A stretch of DNA of 64,000 nt from Pseudooctadecabacter jejudonensis (GCF_900172275.1 NZ_FWFT01000005.1:186001-250000), one strand, 5' to 3'. Positions 16,570-24,677 are shown, counted from the stretch's first letter. The notes: generated by a model from the sequence alone, not told the origin. Numbers and translations are program-made.

Positions 16570-17256
16570 ATGAGGCGGGCCGACAGGCTGTTTCAGATCG
16601 TCCAATATTTGCGCGGCGGGCGTTTGATCACCGCCGCGCAACTTGCGGAGCGGCTAGAGGTCACGAAACGCACCATTTACCGCGATGTGGCCGATTTGAT
16701 CGGGTCTGGTGTGCCGATCGAGGGGGAGGCCGGTGTCGGCTATGTCATGCGGGCGGGGTATGATCTTCCCCCTTTGATGTTCAATTCAGATGAGATTGTG
16801 GCCCTTGTGGCGGGCGCACGGATGATCCGTGCATGGGGCGGGGCGCAAATGGCGCTCGCTGCGGAAGAAGCGCTAGTGAAGATTGAGGCGGTTTTGCCAG
16901 ATGAGGCGCGTGATCGCGCAGGCGCTGTTCCGATCCATGCCTTTCAGTCGGGTGGTTTGTCGGCGGATGTCCGGCAGCTGATTGACGATATCGAGGCCGC
17001 GGTTGAACGGTCGGTCCGCCTTGATTTGGAGTACGCGGACAAGACAGGTCAGGCGACATCCCGCATCATTCGCCCTTTGGGGCTGTGGTTTTGGGGGCAA
17101 ACCTGGACCGTTGTGGGGTGGTGTGAATTGCGCCAGCATTTTCGGATGTTTCGGCTTGACCGGATCCGCGACATGGAAGAGGTCGGGCCGTTCAAGTCTG
17201 AGAAGGGCCAGACCCTGCGCGATTTTTATGCGCTGGGCTTTCCCAAGGCCGATTGA
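16570..17256 (+). CDS. YafY-family HTH/WYL transcriptional regulator
   Basis: This 228-aa regulator has an HTH_11 domain at about 5-57 (RLFQIVQYLRGGRLITAAQLAERLEV then TKRTIYRDVADL). A linker follows, then a WYL-type domain from about 135, including the strand LDLEYADKTG and IRPLGLWFWGQTWTVVGWCELR near 165-190. WYL domains sense small ligands. It probably controls the VOC gene and itself through the inverted repeat at 16081. A dispersed palindrome begins 4 bases after its stop. Confidence 0.92.
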   Translation: MRRADRLFQIVQYLRGGRLITAAQLAERLEVTKRTIYRDVADLIGSGVPIEGEAGVGYVMRAGYDLPPLMFNSDEIVALVAGARMIRAWGGAQMALAAEEALVKIEAVLPDEARDRAGAVPIHAFQSGGLSADVRQLIDDIEAAVERSVRLDLEYADKTGQATSRIIRPLGLWFWGQTWTVVGWCELRQHFRMFRLDRIRDMEEVGPFKSEKGQTLRDFYALGFPKAD

Positions 17257-17260
17257 GGGG

Positions 17261-17286
17261 GCTCTAAAATTCCGGAATTTTAGAGC
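17261..17286. repeat. Dispersed palindrome, copy 2 (26 bp perfect)
   Basis: The 16-bp core AAAATTCCGGAATTTT is extended by GCTCT on the left and the complementary AGAGC on the right. It starts 4 bases after the stop codon of the YafY gene. The extension differs from other copies yet stays self-complementary. Confidence 0.9.
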
Positions 17287-17289
17287 AGG

Positions 17290-17307
17290 CCAAAATTCCG
17301 GAATTTG
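17290..17307. repeat. Dispersed palindrome, copy 3 (shorter)
   Basis: CCAAAATTCCGGAATTTG is a slightly imperfect copy lying 3 bases after copy 2, so two palindromes stand side by side in this gap. Confidence 0.8.
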
Positions 17308-17342
17308 GGGCCGGGATTTGGGACCATGGGAGGGGATGTTCT

Positions 17343-17384
17343 TAAAAAAACCGCTGGGCGGCGCGGCGATTGGGCCACGCCGCC
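17343..17384 (-). terminator. Intrinsic terminator of the VWA gene
   Basis: On the minus strand a 10-bp GC stem (17375-17384 with 17357-17366, one G-U pair) and an 8-base loop are followed by CAGCGG and a run of seven T (17344-17350). It closes the ECF sigma-VWA operon. Confidence 0.75.
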
Positions 17385-17391
17385 GGGGGTG

Positions 17392-19290
17392 TCAGTTCGA
17401 CAGGGTTTGGGCCAATCGCATCAGGCGCACAGCCTCTGCACGGTAGCCGTAGGGGTCGTCGCCGCGGTTGGCGTTGGCCAGTGCAATGGCGTCGTCATAA
17501 GACCAATTACCAAGATAGCTTGGGTCGCGCATTATCTGGCCAAAACCTGCGATGGCTGTGGCAAAGGCGGCTTCCGTCCCTGCGGTGCCAACAGTTGAGA
17601 ACGGCTGTTCGATCAACTGGCTTTCCGTGTCCCCGGGGGATTTGTAGCGCAAACGCAGAAAGCCCAGTTCATCACTGGTGTTGATCGGCTCAGAGGGTTG
17701 ATAGCGCAGCGCGTCGTTGAGCTGTGAGGGAGAGCCGACGGGCGTAATTTCATAGATCGCCGTGACCGTATGGCCCGCGCCCAGTTCGCCTGCATCCACC
17801 GCGTCGTTGTTGAAATCTTCGCGGGCAAGGGCGCGGGTTTCATAGCCGATCAGGCGATATTCGGCCACGGTTGCTGGGTTGAATTCCACCTGAATTTTGA
17901 CGTCGTTGGCGATGGGAAAAAGGGCACCGGAGAGCTGATCAACCAGTGCTTTTTGAGCCTCGGACAGGGTGTCGATATAGGCGGCGGTGCCATTGCCGTT
18001 TTGAGCCAACGTTTGCATCGTGGCGTCTTGCAGATTGCCGCGTCCGAAGCCCAAAACGCTCAGATAGACGCCGGTGTCTCGTTTGTCGGCGATGAACCGT
18101 TCCAGCCCGCGCGGGTCGCTAAGGCCCACATTGAAGTCCCCGTCGGTGGCCAGCATGACGCGGGCGACCTCCCCATCTTGGGTCATCTGTTCGGCCAAGG
18201 CATAGGCCTGTTCCAGCCCGCCCGCGCCATTGGTGGACCCCCCTGCGGTCAGCGCGCCAAGGGCTGCGTTAATCGTGGTGCGATCGGTTGCAGAGGTGGG
18301 GGGCAGGGCCACGGTGCTTGATCCCGCATAGGTGACGATGGCCACCTGATCGTCAGCATGGAGTTCAGACAACATGAGCCGGAAAGACTGGCGCAGAAGC
18401 GGCAGTTTGTTCGCGGCCTCCATGCTGCCTGAGGTATCGATCAGGAACACCAAATTGAGGGGCGGGCGATCCTGCACGGCGGGGCGTTCGCCTTGAATGC
18501 CGATATGGACGATCTGCGTGCCTGCGTTCCACGGTGTGTCGAACACGGAAATTGTGGGCGCAAACGGGTGCGGGCCCTCGGGGGCGGGATAGTCATAGGG
18601 GAAGTAGTTGATCATTTCCTCAACCCTCACAGCATCGACGGGCGGCAGTCGGCCGGATGTCAGCGATTGGCGGAGCAGGGCATAGCTGGCCGTGTCCGTG
18701 TCGATCGAGAATGTCGAGACGGGGGTTTCCGTGGTGATGTGCACGGGGCTTGGATCCGCATTGGCGAAGGTTTCGGTCGATCTTTCGGGCTGCAGGGTGA
18801 CAGCTTCGTCCATGGTGGGGGCGATGCGTGTCAGGGCCAGGGAGTCCCCGTCCGCCTGCGGCGCGGGCGCGCGATCTGCGGCAATCGTCAGGCTGTGGGC
18901 GCCGTTTGAAGTGGGGGCGGCCAGCACGGGGGCGATGTCCTCTGCCATGGCGGGTTCAAGGGGCGCCGTTTGGGCGATATCAGGCGCGATTCCCGGCCGC
19001 GGCACCAGGTTTTGGCCTAGGGGCGTCGTGATGATGAGGCCGCAGGCGATGAGGGCGGTTGTGGCCGTCAGGCCCCCGCGGGAGGTCAAAGTGGTCAGCA
19101 TGGTTTTGGTCCTTGTCCAAAGGGTGGGTTTGGACATGGGACGCGACTGGTGCTGCGATCCTTGGAGGGTTTCGAAGTTTTTCGCAGCGAGGGCCAACGC
19201 ACGCGCTTTGGCGCCTGCATCGGGCGCCGGGGTCGCGGCCATGAGTGCGGTGGAGAGATCATCCAATGGGTCTTGATCGTGGTCGGTCAT
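17392..19290 (-). CDS. Membrane-anchored VWA domain protein (YfbK-like), partner of ECF sigma factor
   Basis: This 632-aa protein starts with about 70 cytoplasmic residues (DDLSTALMAATPAPDAGAKA then RALALAAKNFETLQG). One helix near 78-98 (LTATTALIACGLIITTPLG) follows. The long outer part has the YfbK N-terminal segment (TETPVSTFSIDTDTASYALL), a VWA domain with perfect MIDAS motif DTSGS and the C-terminal DUF3520 segment. The ATG lies 1 base after the sigma-factor stop. The topology (short cytoplasmic tail, one helix, large sensor) is that of a transmembrane anti-sigma factor; that role is inferred. Confidence 0.88.
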   Translation of the reverse strand: MTDHDQDPLDDLSTALMAATPAPDAGAKARALALAAKNFETLQGSQHQSRPMSKPTLWTRTKTMLTTLTSRGGLTATTALIACGLIITTPLGQNLVPRPGIAPDIAQTAPLEPAMAEDIAPVLAAPTSNGAHSLTIAADRAPAPQADGDSLALTRIAPTMDEAVTLQPERSTETFANADPSPVHITTETPVSTFSIDTDTASYALLRQSLTSGRLPPVDAVRVEEMINYFPYDYPAPEGPHPFAPTISVFDTPWNAGTQIVHIGIQGERPAVQDRPPLNLVFLIDTSGSMEAANKLPLLRQSFRLMLSELHADDQVAIVTYAGSSTVALPPTSATDRTTINAALGALTAGGSTNGAGGLEQAYALAEQMTQDGEVARVMLATDGDFNVGLSDPRGLERFIADKRDTGVYLSVLGFGRGNLQDATMQTLAQNGNGTAAYIDTLSEAQKALVDQLSGALFPIANDVKIQVEFNPATVAEYRLIGYETRALAREDFNNDAVDAGELGAGHTVTAIYEITPVGSPSQLNDALRYQPSEPINTSDELGFLRLRYKSPGDTESQLIEQPFSTVGTAGTEAAFATAIAGFGQIMRDPSYLGNWSYDDAIALANANRGDDPYGYRAEAVRLMRLAQTLSN

Positions 19291-19291
19291 G

Positions 19292-19831
19292 CTACGCGCC
19301 CTCCGTTTTCTTGAGGGATTTGAGGAATTTGCGGGCCTCGGACAGACGCCAGCTGATGGTGCCTTCCGAGACGCCAAGGATCGCGCCGGCCTCTGCGTGG
19401 GTCATATCATCCAATGTCAACGCAAGGGTGTCGCGCAGGTCTGGGGGCAGGGCCCGCATTGCGGATATGAGCCATTCGGCGCGGTTTGCATCCTCGGCCA
19501 GGTCTGCCTGGCGGTTGACCTCCCACGTGCCCCAGCCGTCTGCGGCGCGGGCATGGGTGGTCTGTTTGCGGCGGCGGTCGTGGGCCGCGTTCACCGCCAC
19601 ACGGTAGAGCCATGTCCTGACACGGGCGCGGCCATCGTAGCTGCGTAATTTGGCGGGCAGGGCCGCGCAGATGTCCTGTGTCAGGTCTTCGGCGTCATGC
19701 TGCGTACCGGTCAGACGAAAGCACAGCCGAAACAGCCGATCATATTGCCGCGCCAAAAGACTGGCAAAGGCATCTGCATCGCCGCCTTGGGCCGCTTTGG
19801 CCAGGTCTTCGTCTGTCACTGTCATCCGCAT
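19292..19831 (-). CDS. ECF-type RNA polymerase sigma factor
   Basis: This is an ECF sigma factor of about 179 aa. Region 2 covers about 10-75 (FASLLARQYDRLFRLCFRLT, HDAEDLTQDI, RARVRTWLYRVAVNAAHDRRR). Region 4 covers 115-170 (LRDTLALTLDDMTHAEAGAI then LGVSEGTISWRLSEARKFL). ATG codons at 19831 and 19825 and a TTG at 19861 are all possible starts; none has a strong ribosome site. CGTCTA, a common ECF -10 box, lies at 19841-19846 on the minus strand, which would give a very short or absent leader. The VWA gene follows 1 base after the stop. Confidence 0.9.
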   Translation of the reverse strand: MRMTVTDEDLAKAAQGGDADAFASLLARQYDRLFRLCFRLTGTQHDAEDLTQDICAALPAKLRSYDGRARVRTWLYRVAVNAAHDRRRKQTTHARAADGWGTWEVNRQADLAEDANRAEWLISAMRALPPDLRDTLALTLDDMTHAEAGAILGVSEGTISWRLSEARKFLKSLKKTEGA

Positions 19832-19895
19832 CACGTTCGTTAGACGGGCGCGCGGGGTCAATCCTTGGAAAAGACTTCAGTTTGTTTTGCGGGGG

Positions 19896-19917
19896 TCTAA
19901 AATTCCGGAATTTTAGA
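19896..19917. repeat. Dispersed palindrome, copy 4 (22 bp perfect)
   Basis: The AAAATTCCGGAATTTT core is flanked by TCT and AGA. It covers the stop codon (TAA, 19913-19915 on the minus strand) of the CopD/HemJ-like gene and lies upstream of the sigma factor. Confidence 0.9.
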
Positions 19918-20323
19918 AGGGTTTGACGACAACGACCCACAAGATCGCGATGACACCGACGACGCTGATTTCGTTAAACACGCGCAAGTAAAAGTCGCTT
20001 TCGCGGAATTCACCGCGTTTGGCGCGCACCACCATGCCGCCGGTCATCATGTAGTGGATCACCAACAGCCCCACGAGGCCCAGTTTCACCCAGACCCAAG
20101 TGTCAAACGCCCATTGGGTGCCGAGCCAGATCCCCGTGATCAACGCGATGACCATCAGCCCCGCGGAGAAGCGATAGAGCCTGCGCGTCAGATCTCCAAG
20201 GGGGCCGAATTTCTGCGTTTCCGCATATTCGCGTTTCCAGTAGATCAAGGCACGCGGCACTGCGAAGATCGAGGTCATCCACCCCATCACGCACAAAATA
20301 TGTATGATTTTCACCCAAGCCAT
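19913..20323 (-). CDS. CopD/HemJ-like membrane protein
   Basis: This 136-aa inner-membrane protein has four helices (about 3-22, 52-70, 78-98, 115-135). The opening WVKIIHILCVMGWMTSIFAVPR with a His in helix 1, and WVKLGLVGLLVIHYM with Lys and His in helix 3, match the CopD/HemJ (UPF0093) family pattern. True HemJ is protoporphyrinogen oxidase. With no haem genes nearby I call only the superfamily. Its stop codon lies within a dispersed palindrome. Confidence 0.75.
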   Translation of the reverse strand: MAWVKIIHILCVMGWMTSIFAVPRALIYWKREYAETQKFGPLGDLTRRLYRFSAGLMVIALITGIWLGTQWAFDTWVWVKLGLVGLLVIHYMMTGGMVVRAKRGEFRESDFYLRVFNEISVVGVIAILWVVVVKPF

Positions 20324-20417
20324 GGGCTGCGTTCTGCCCCAGTGGTCCCGTCAGCACAAGCCTGTTCATTTATCCTGTGGGCGCTAGGGTAAAGTGTGCA
20401 ACGGGAGAGGACAGATC

Positions 20418-21206
20418 ATGCAGCTTGACGACGCCTATGCCAATTCCGCGCATATCCCCGATGGGGAGAGCTATTATGCGCGGTGGGAGGCAGCGGCGGA
20501 CGCCTTTCGCGTCCGCCACCCGCTGTCTGAACTGGATGTGCCGTATGGTGCGCAAAAGCGGCAGACGTTTGATGTGTTTCACCCGGACCGTCTGGCGAAA
20601 GGCACGGTCGTTTTTGTGCATGGCGGCTATTGGAAGGCCGGATCACCCGCGATGTTTTCGCATGTGGCGCAAGGGGCCGTCGATGCGGGATATAGCGTTG
20701 CGATGTTGGGGTACTCCCTTGCCCCTGACGCGCGTATCGGGGCGATCACGCAAGAGGTTGCAGCGGGTCTGACGGCGATTGCGGCCCGCACGTCGGGCCC
20801 GCTCCATCTGGTCGGGCATTCGGCGGGCGGTCATTTGGTGGCCCGCATGGGGTGCGCGGATGTGGTGGACCGGTTTGGCGCAGACTGGATCGGGCGTGTT
20901 GCGCGGATCATGCCGATTTCGCCGCTGGGGGATCTGGCGCCTTTGATGCAGACCTCAATGAATGCGGACTTGCAGCTTGACGAAGATGAGGTCACGACCG
21001 AAAGCCCCGTTCGCCATGACGCACCCAAGGTGCCCGTTCATGTTTGGGTGGGCGGCGCCGAACGGCCTGCGTTTTTGGATCAGGCGCAGAGGCTTGCGGC
21101 GACGTGGGGGTGCGACATCACCATCGACCCCGAGAGGCACCATTTCGACGTGATCGAAGGGTTGGAGGATGCGCGCTCCCCCCTGCTGACGGCGCTGTTC
21201 AGCTGA
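20418..21206 (+). CDS. Alpha/beta hydrolase (BD-FAE / kynurenine formamidase-like)
   Basis: This 262-aa esterase has the oxyanion HGG motif at 68-70 (VVFVHGGYWK) and the nucleophile elbow GHSAG with S135. A late His in DPERHHFDVIEGL and an Asp before it probably complete the triad. Sequence style is that of the kynurenine formamidase/carboxylesterase group. The substrate is not certain and no tryptophan genes are near. GGGAGAGG precedes the ATG at 20418. Its 3' end overlaps a convergent gene by 8 bases. Confidence 0.85.
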   Translation: MQLDDAYANSAHIPDGESYYARWEAAADAFRVRHPLSELDVPYGAQKRQTFDVFHPDRLAKGTVVFVHGGYWKAGSPAMFSHVAQGAVDAGYSVAMLGYSLAPDARIGAITQEVAAGLTAIAARTSGPLHLVGHSAGGHLVARMGCADVVDRFGADWIGRVARIMPISPLGDLAPLMQTSMNADLQLDEDEVTTESPVRHDAPKVPVHVWVGGAERPAFLDQAQRLAATWGCDITIDPERHHFDVIEGLEDARSPLLTALFS

Positions 21207-21585
21207 TATCGCAGAGCCCCAGATGAATCACGCGGTCCCCTGTCAGGGCGGACGTCCTATAGCCTCGGTCGGACAGGAGGATGTAGGTGTTGCCCATGGC
21301 GGCGGGTTGGGGTGCCGTGAAATGAAACATGGGCCGCGCGGCCATGATCCTGTCTTGGCCGAAGATAATTTCAGCGTCATCCGGGCCAATGCCGACGCCC
21401 CCCAAGTCAGTGGCCAGATTGGGGTCCGTCAGGCCAAGGGCGTAATCCGTGGCGGCGGCCTCTGATGCAAATTCCCCGCAAAACACATGCACCCGGTTTG
21501 AGGCCAAAGGCGGCGGAGCCACCGGTTTCGACTTGATCCGTCCGAACAGCGGAAAAAACAGAACCTTGAACAGGTTGCGGATCAT
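21199..21585 (-). CDS. Hypothetical protein following the SDR gene
   Basis: This 128-aa protein has a hydrophobic, basic N-terminus (MIRNLFKVLFFPLFGRIKSK) that could anchor it, then a soluble domain (VHVFCGEFASEAAATDYALG and IIFGQDRIMAARPMF). I do not recognise the family. Its ATG overlaps the stop of the SDR gene (ATGA), so the two are coupled, and its 3' end overlaps the convergent hydrolase gene by 8 bases. Confidence 0.7.
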   Translation of the reverse strand: MIRNLFKVLFFPLFGRIKSKPVAPPPLASNRVHVFCGEFASEAAATDYALGLTDPNLATDLGGVGIGPDDAEIIFGQDRIMAARPMFHFTAPQPAAMGNTYILLSDRGYRTSALTGDRVIHLGLCDIS

Positions 21586-22310
21586 ATGCAGCGTCCTCCG
21601 TCCACTTCCAGGGCGACACCGGTGATCATGCTTGCCTCATCGGAGCACAGGAATGCAGCCGCGTTGCCCATATCCTCGGGCGTGGAAAAACGGCCCAGGG
21701 GGATGGTGGACAAGAATTTCGCGCGGACCTCGGGCGTGTCTTCACCCATGAAGGATTTGAGCAAAGGCGTCTCACCGGCCACAGGGTTGAGGGCGTTGAC
21801 GCGAATGCCATGGGGGGCGAGTTCGACGGCCATGGCCTTGGTCGCGGTGATCATCCAGCCCTTAGAGGCGTTATACCAATTGAGGTTGGGGCGCGGGCTG
21901 ACGCCTGCCGTTGACGCCACATTCAGGATCGCGCCACTGCCACGCTCCTTCATTTTGGGCACAAAATGGCGCGCCATAAGATAGACCGATTTCGCGTTGA
22001 CGTTCAGGACGCGGTCAAATTCGTCCTCAGCCACGTCTTCCATGGGTTGCGGCAGGTGGGTGATGCCTGCGTTGTTCACAATGATATCGGGCAGGGGCAT
22101 TTTGCCCGCCATACGTCGCACCGATGTGTTGTCGGACACATCGACGACCCAAGGGCGCGCCCCGATGGCCAGTGCCACAGCCGTCGCGGCATCGCCATTG
22201 ATATCAGCCACCAGAACCTGCGCGCCTTCGGCCACGAATTTGGCGGCAATGCCGGCCCCAAAGCCTGAGCCCGCGCCCGTTACGATGGCTGTCTTTCCCT
22301 GAAGTCTCAT
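21582..22310 (-). CDS. Short-chain dehydrogenase/reductase
   Basis: This 242-aa classical SDR has the nucleotide loop TGAGSGFG (11-18), NNAG (79-82) and the catalytic S133, Y146 and K150 (YNASK). D36 after the second strand suggests NAD(H) preference. It is annotated in relatives as glucose dehydrogenase or 3-oxoacyl-ACP reductase-like, but the substrate cannot be read here. The start at 22310 gives MRLQGKTAIVTGAG. A 15-bp palindrome with TGGT-GAC-ACCA lies 15 bases upstream and is a likely operator. Confidence 0.9.
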   Translation of the reverse strand: MRLQGKTAIVTGAGSGFGAGIAAKFVAEGAQVLVADINGDAATAVALAIGARPWVVDVSDNTSVRRMAGKMPLPDIIVNNAGITHLPQPMEDVAEDEFDRVLNVNAKSVYLMARHFVPKMKERGSGAILNVASTAGVSPRPNLNWYNASKGWMITATKAMAVELAPHGIRVNALNPVAGETPLLKSFMGEDTPEVRAKFLSTIPLGRFSTPEDMGNAAAFLCSDEASMITGVALEVDGGRCI

Positions 22311-22324
22311 GTGTCTACCATGGG

Positions 22325-22339
22325 TCTGGTGACACCAGA
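22325..22339. promoter_or_regulatory. GntR-type operator candidate TCTGGTGACACCAGA
   Basis: A perfect 15-bp palindrome (7-bp arms, central A) contains TGGT-N3-ACCA, the consensus form recognised by FadR-subfamily GntR regulators. It lies between the SDR start (22310, minus) and the lipoprotein gene (22433, plus). No GntR gene is in the window. Confidence 0.5.
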
Positions 22340-22432
22340 TTTCTACAATTTTTTGGCCGCAGTACTTTGGAACTGGCTTTTGCGGTGGCGCCATTGTTAA
22401 ACTTTGCCCCAAAAGAACCAGAAAGGCCTGAC

Positions 22433-23227
22433 ATGCAGTATCCCTCCCTTCCATTCCGACGCTTTGCGGCCACCGTTTGCGTTCTGGTCCTGGCGGCCTG
22501 TTCCACCCAAGAGGAGCTGATCGGGGGGGTGCCTGTCAGTCAGATTGTCGAAGGTTACGGCGTGTTGGAAGACGGGGAGTACACCCTGCCGCCGATCCCG
22601 TCTGAATATCTGAGCGAGATCAATCAACGCACGGTTGTTGAATACAATGGGCCTGAAAGTGCTGGAACCATCGTTGTCGATCCACACGCCAAGCTGCTGT
22701 ATCTGGTTGAAGAAGACGGGATGGCCCGCCGGTATGCGATTGCCGTCGGCGCGCAAGGGCTGCGCATGCGGCGTCCGTCGGTCGTGCGGCTGAAACGCGA
22801 ATGGCCTGCTTGGACCCCCACCCAGAACATGTTGCGCCGTGAGCCCGAAGTGTACGGCCCCTTTGCTGCAGGCGTTGAGGGCGGTCTGGCAAATCCGCTT
22901 GGGTCGCGGGCGCTTTATTTGTTCCAAAACGGGCGGGATACGCATTTCCGGATTCATGGCACGAATGATCTGGCCTCTATCGGCAATTCGGGGTCTGCGG
23001 GCTGCATCCGGATGTTCAACCACGACATCATTGATCTGTACGAACGTGTGCCAAACGGAACACGCGTTGTAGTGCGCACGAAAGATCAGTCGGTAGATCT
23101 GGAGGGCGAAGAATTGGCCAATCGCGGCGTCTATCTTGAGCCCAATATCGTTGATCCCGATCTGATTTACGGCACTGACGAGGAGGAGACGTCAGAGGCG
23201 GAGGCCGAAGAGGCCACAGACGCCTAG
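22433..23227 (+). CDS. L,D-transpeptidase (YkuD) lipoprotein
   Basis: This 264-aa envelope enzyme forms 3-3 peptidoglycan cross-links or attaches proteins to peptidoglycan. A lipoprotein signal ends with LAAC (C23). The YkuD domain (about 77-215) has H175 in RIHGTND and the catalytic C191 in SGSAGCIRM. The tail is acidic (EEETSEAEAEEATDA). The ATG at 22433 is chosen because it begins the signal sequence; the open frame extends 66 bases upstream without signal features. It is divergent from the SDR gene. Confidence 0.92.
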   Translation: MQYPSLPFRRFAATVCVLVLAACSTQEELIGGVPVSQIVEGYGVLEDGEYTLPPIPSEYLSEINQRTVVEYNGPESAGTIVVDPHAKLLYLVEEDGMARRYAIAVGAQGLRMRRPSVVRLKREWPAWTPTQNMLRREPEVYGPFAAGVEGGLANPLGSRALYLFQNGRDTHFRIHGTNDLASIGNSGSAGCIRMFNHDIIDLYERVPNGTRVVVRTKDQSVDLEGEELANRGVYLEPNIVDPDLIYGTDEEETSEAEAEEATDA

Positions 23228-23305
23228 CCGGGTCTGGAATTTCTGCCTTTTTCAGGTCAAAGTTGTGCGGAATAAGAGCTGTAGGGGATGTAAATTCTCT
23301 ACGGC

Positions 23306-23317
23306 ATACATATGTAT
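23306..23317. promoter_or_regulatory. Palindrome ATACATATGTAT in the promoter region of the nine-gene operon
   Basis: A perfect 12-bp palindrome lies 32 bases before the first gene of the operon, in a short AT-rich patch (GTAAATTCTC to ATACAATAAC) that is unlike the surrounding DNA. It may be an operator or simply include the -10 region. Confidence 0.4.
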
Positions 23318-23348
23318 ACAATAACAAGACGTAACGAGAGGGACACCC

Positions 23349-24425
23349 ATGGCCGATTTTGATGCACAAATCCGCGAGAGCCAAGCGCAGGTGCAGGACG
23401 CGCAATCCAAGATTTCCGAATTGACCAGCCGGATTGAAACCGCACGTCAGAAAATGGCCGAAGGGACGGATATCGCTGTCGATATCGAAAACGCGTCGTT
23501 GGAAGATGTTCACGCCCATACGGAGCTGATGAACGCAAACATTGCAGAACTGATCATGGGGCTTGACGATGTCACCGCTGGGTTCCAGCAAGATTTTGAT
23601 GAAATGCGGTCCAAGACGGGTTGGGAAAGTTTCGTCGGCATCTTTTCCAAAGGCAAATCGGACAGCATGCGTCAGGAACGGATCCGCACAGCGACTGTCG
23701 ATGACAAGCTGCAAGACCTGATTTCCAAATCCGACGTCATTACCAAGTTGCTGCAAGATCAGCTGGCCACGTTGGAAGAACAGAAGGTGAAGGTTGAGGG
23801 CAACCTGAGCGGCACGTTGGAAGAACGCGAAGCTGTGGTCGGTGAATTGGAAGCGGTCCGCGATGAGATCCTCGCAATGGACCCTAAGATTATCGCGTTG
23901 GAAAACAAAATCTCCGTGGAGCAAGACGCGGCTGCGCGCACTGCGTTGGAAACCGAATTGGCCGCGATGAACACGGCCTACAATGAAGCTGTGCAGCAAG
24001 AACAGGTGAAGCTGGCGAAGTCCCAGACGTTGGAACGCTACATCGAGAAGGGCAAAACCTGGATCGATTCATTGCAGAACCAGGCGGCGACGCAGATGGT
24101 GCTGATCAACAAGCTGCAGACAGACACCAAGCAGCGTGTTGTTCTCTATGATGCGCTGACGAAATCCTTGAAGACGGCGCAGCAGCAGGACGTGGCCCAT
24201 CGCATTAATGAGATCGGCGTGAAAACGGACCAAGAGGCACAGACAGCGATGGCCGCAATCGGGTCTGCCACCAACGCCCGCATGGCCGAGATGATGGAAA
24301 GCCACGAGGACCACATGGTCTTCGCCCGTGAGGTTTTGGAGCAAAAGGCCAAGGCGGATGAACGCTTTGCACGGCGGTTCCAGAAGATCGTGGAGAAGCA
24401 CGACAGCAATCAGTATGGCGATTAA
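23349..24425 (+). CDS. Coiled-coil protein, first gene of the nine-gene AAA+ operon
   Basis: This 358-aa soluble, almost wholly helical protein has long heptad-type stretches at about 5-40, 115-215 and 235-340. Between the first two is a conserved-looking GWESFVGIFSKGKSDSMRQER segment. No signal peptide or membrane helix is visible. The C-terminal half (repeated KTAQQQDVAHRINEIG style helices) recalls TelA/KlaA-type proteins, but I cannot claim the family. A purine-rich ribosome site precedes the ATG. The next gene starts directly after its stop (TAAATG). It probably forms an oligomeric scaffold or adaptor for the AAA+ protein. Confidence 0.8.
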   Translation: MADFDAQIRESQAQVQDAQSKISELTSRIETARQKMAEGTDIAVDIENASLEDVHAHTELMNANIAELIMGLDDVTAGFQQDFDEMRSKTGWESFVGIFSKGKSDSMRQERIRTATVDDKLQDLISKSDVITKLLQDQLATLEEQKVKVEGNLSGTLEEREAVVGELEAVRDEILAMDPKIIALENKISVEQDAAARTALETELAAMNTAYNEAVQQEQVKLAKSQTLERYIEKGKTWIDSLQNQAATQMVLINKLQTDTKQRVVLYDALTKSLKTAQQQDVAHRINEIGVKTDQEAQTAMAAIGSATNARMAEMMESHEDHMVFAREVLEQKAKADERFARRFQKIVEKHDSNQYGD

Positions 24426-24677
24426 ATGCGAGTATACTTACTAGCGCTTAAGTCAGGGTTGATTGTTGTGTGGCCGGTAGTGGCCCTCATTTCTGGTGGT
24501 TTGGTCATGTATGGTAGCTACGTTTCCCAGACAGAGCTGACTTGGCCGTATTGGGTTGGCGGCAGTTTGTGGGTTGGTGGGTTGGTTTACATCGCCTGCA
24601 AAGCATCTGGAGGATCTGAGTTCGGAGCGCCCGGCGGACCAATTGATGGCGGAGGCTGTGGTGGCGGAAGTGACTGA
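24426..24677 (+). CDS. Small two-helix membrane protein with Gly/Cys tail
   Basis: This 83-aa protein has two helices (about 9-32 and 41-58). A short tail GAPGGPIDGGGCGGGSD resembles the Gly-rich, Cys-containing tails of several small bacterial membrane proteins. It starts at the base after the stop of the coiled-coil gene. Its end overlaps the start of the next gene in another frame. The family is unknown to me. Confidence 0.7.
   Translation: MRVYLLALKSGLIVVWPVVALISGGLVMYGSYVSQTELTWPYWVGGSLWVGGLVYIACKASGGSEFGAPGGPIDGGGCGGGSD

Noticed and set aside
17261-17286. Palindrome read as a normal intrinsic terminator of the YafY gene
   Set aside because: The stem is AT-rich with CCGG at the tip and no separate T run follows, so it is kept as a dispersed palindrome rather than a terminator.
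19859-19861. TTG start for the ECF sigma factor
   Set aside because: It would put the CGTCTA box inside the gene and add residues not usual for the family; ATG 19831 or 19825 is more likely.
23349-24425. Assignment of the coiled-coil protein to the TelA/KlaA tellurite-resistance family
   Set aside because: Only general helical pattern is similar; no diagnostic motif could be seen, and no ter genes are near.
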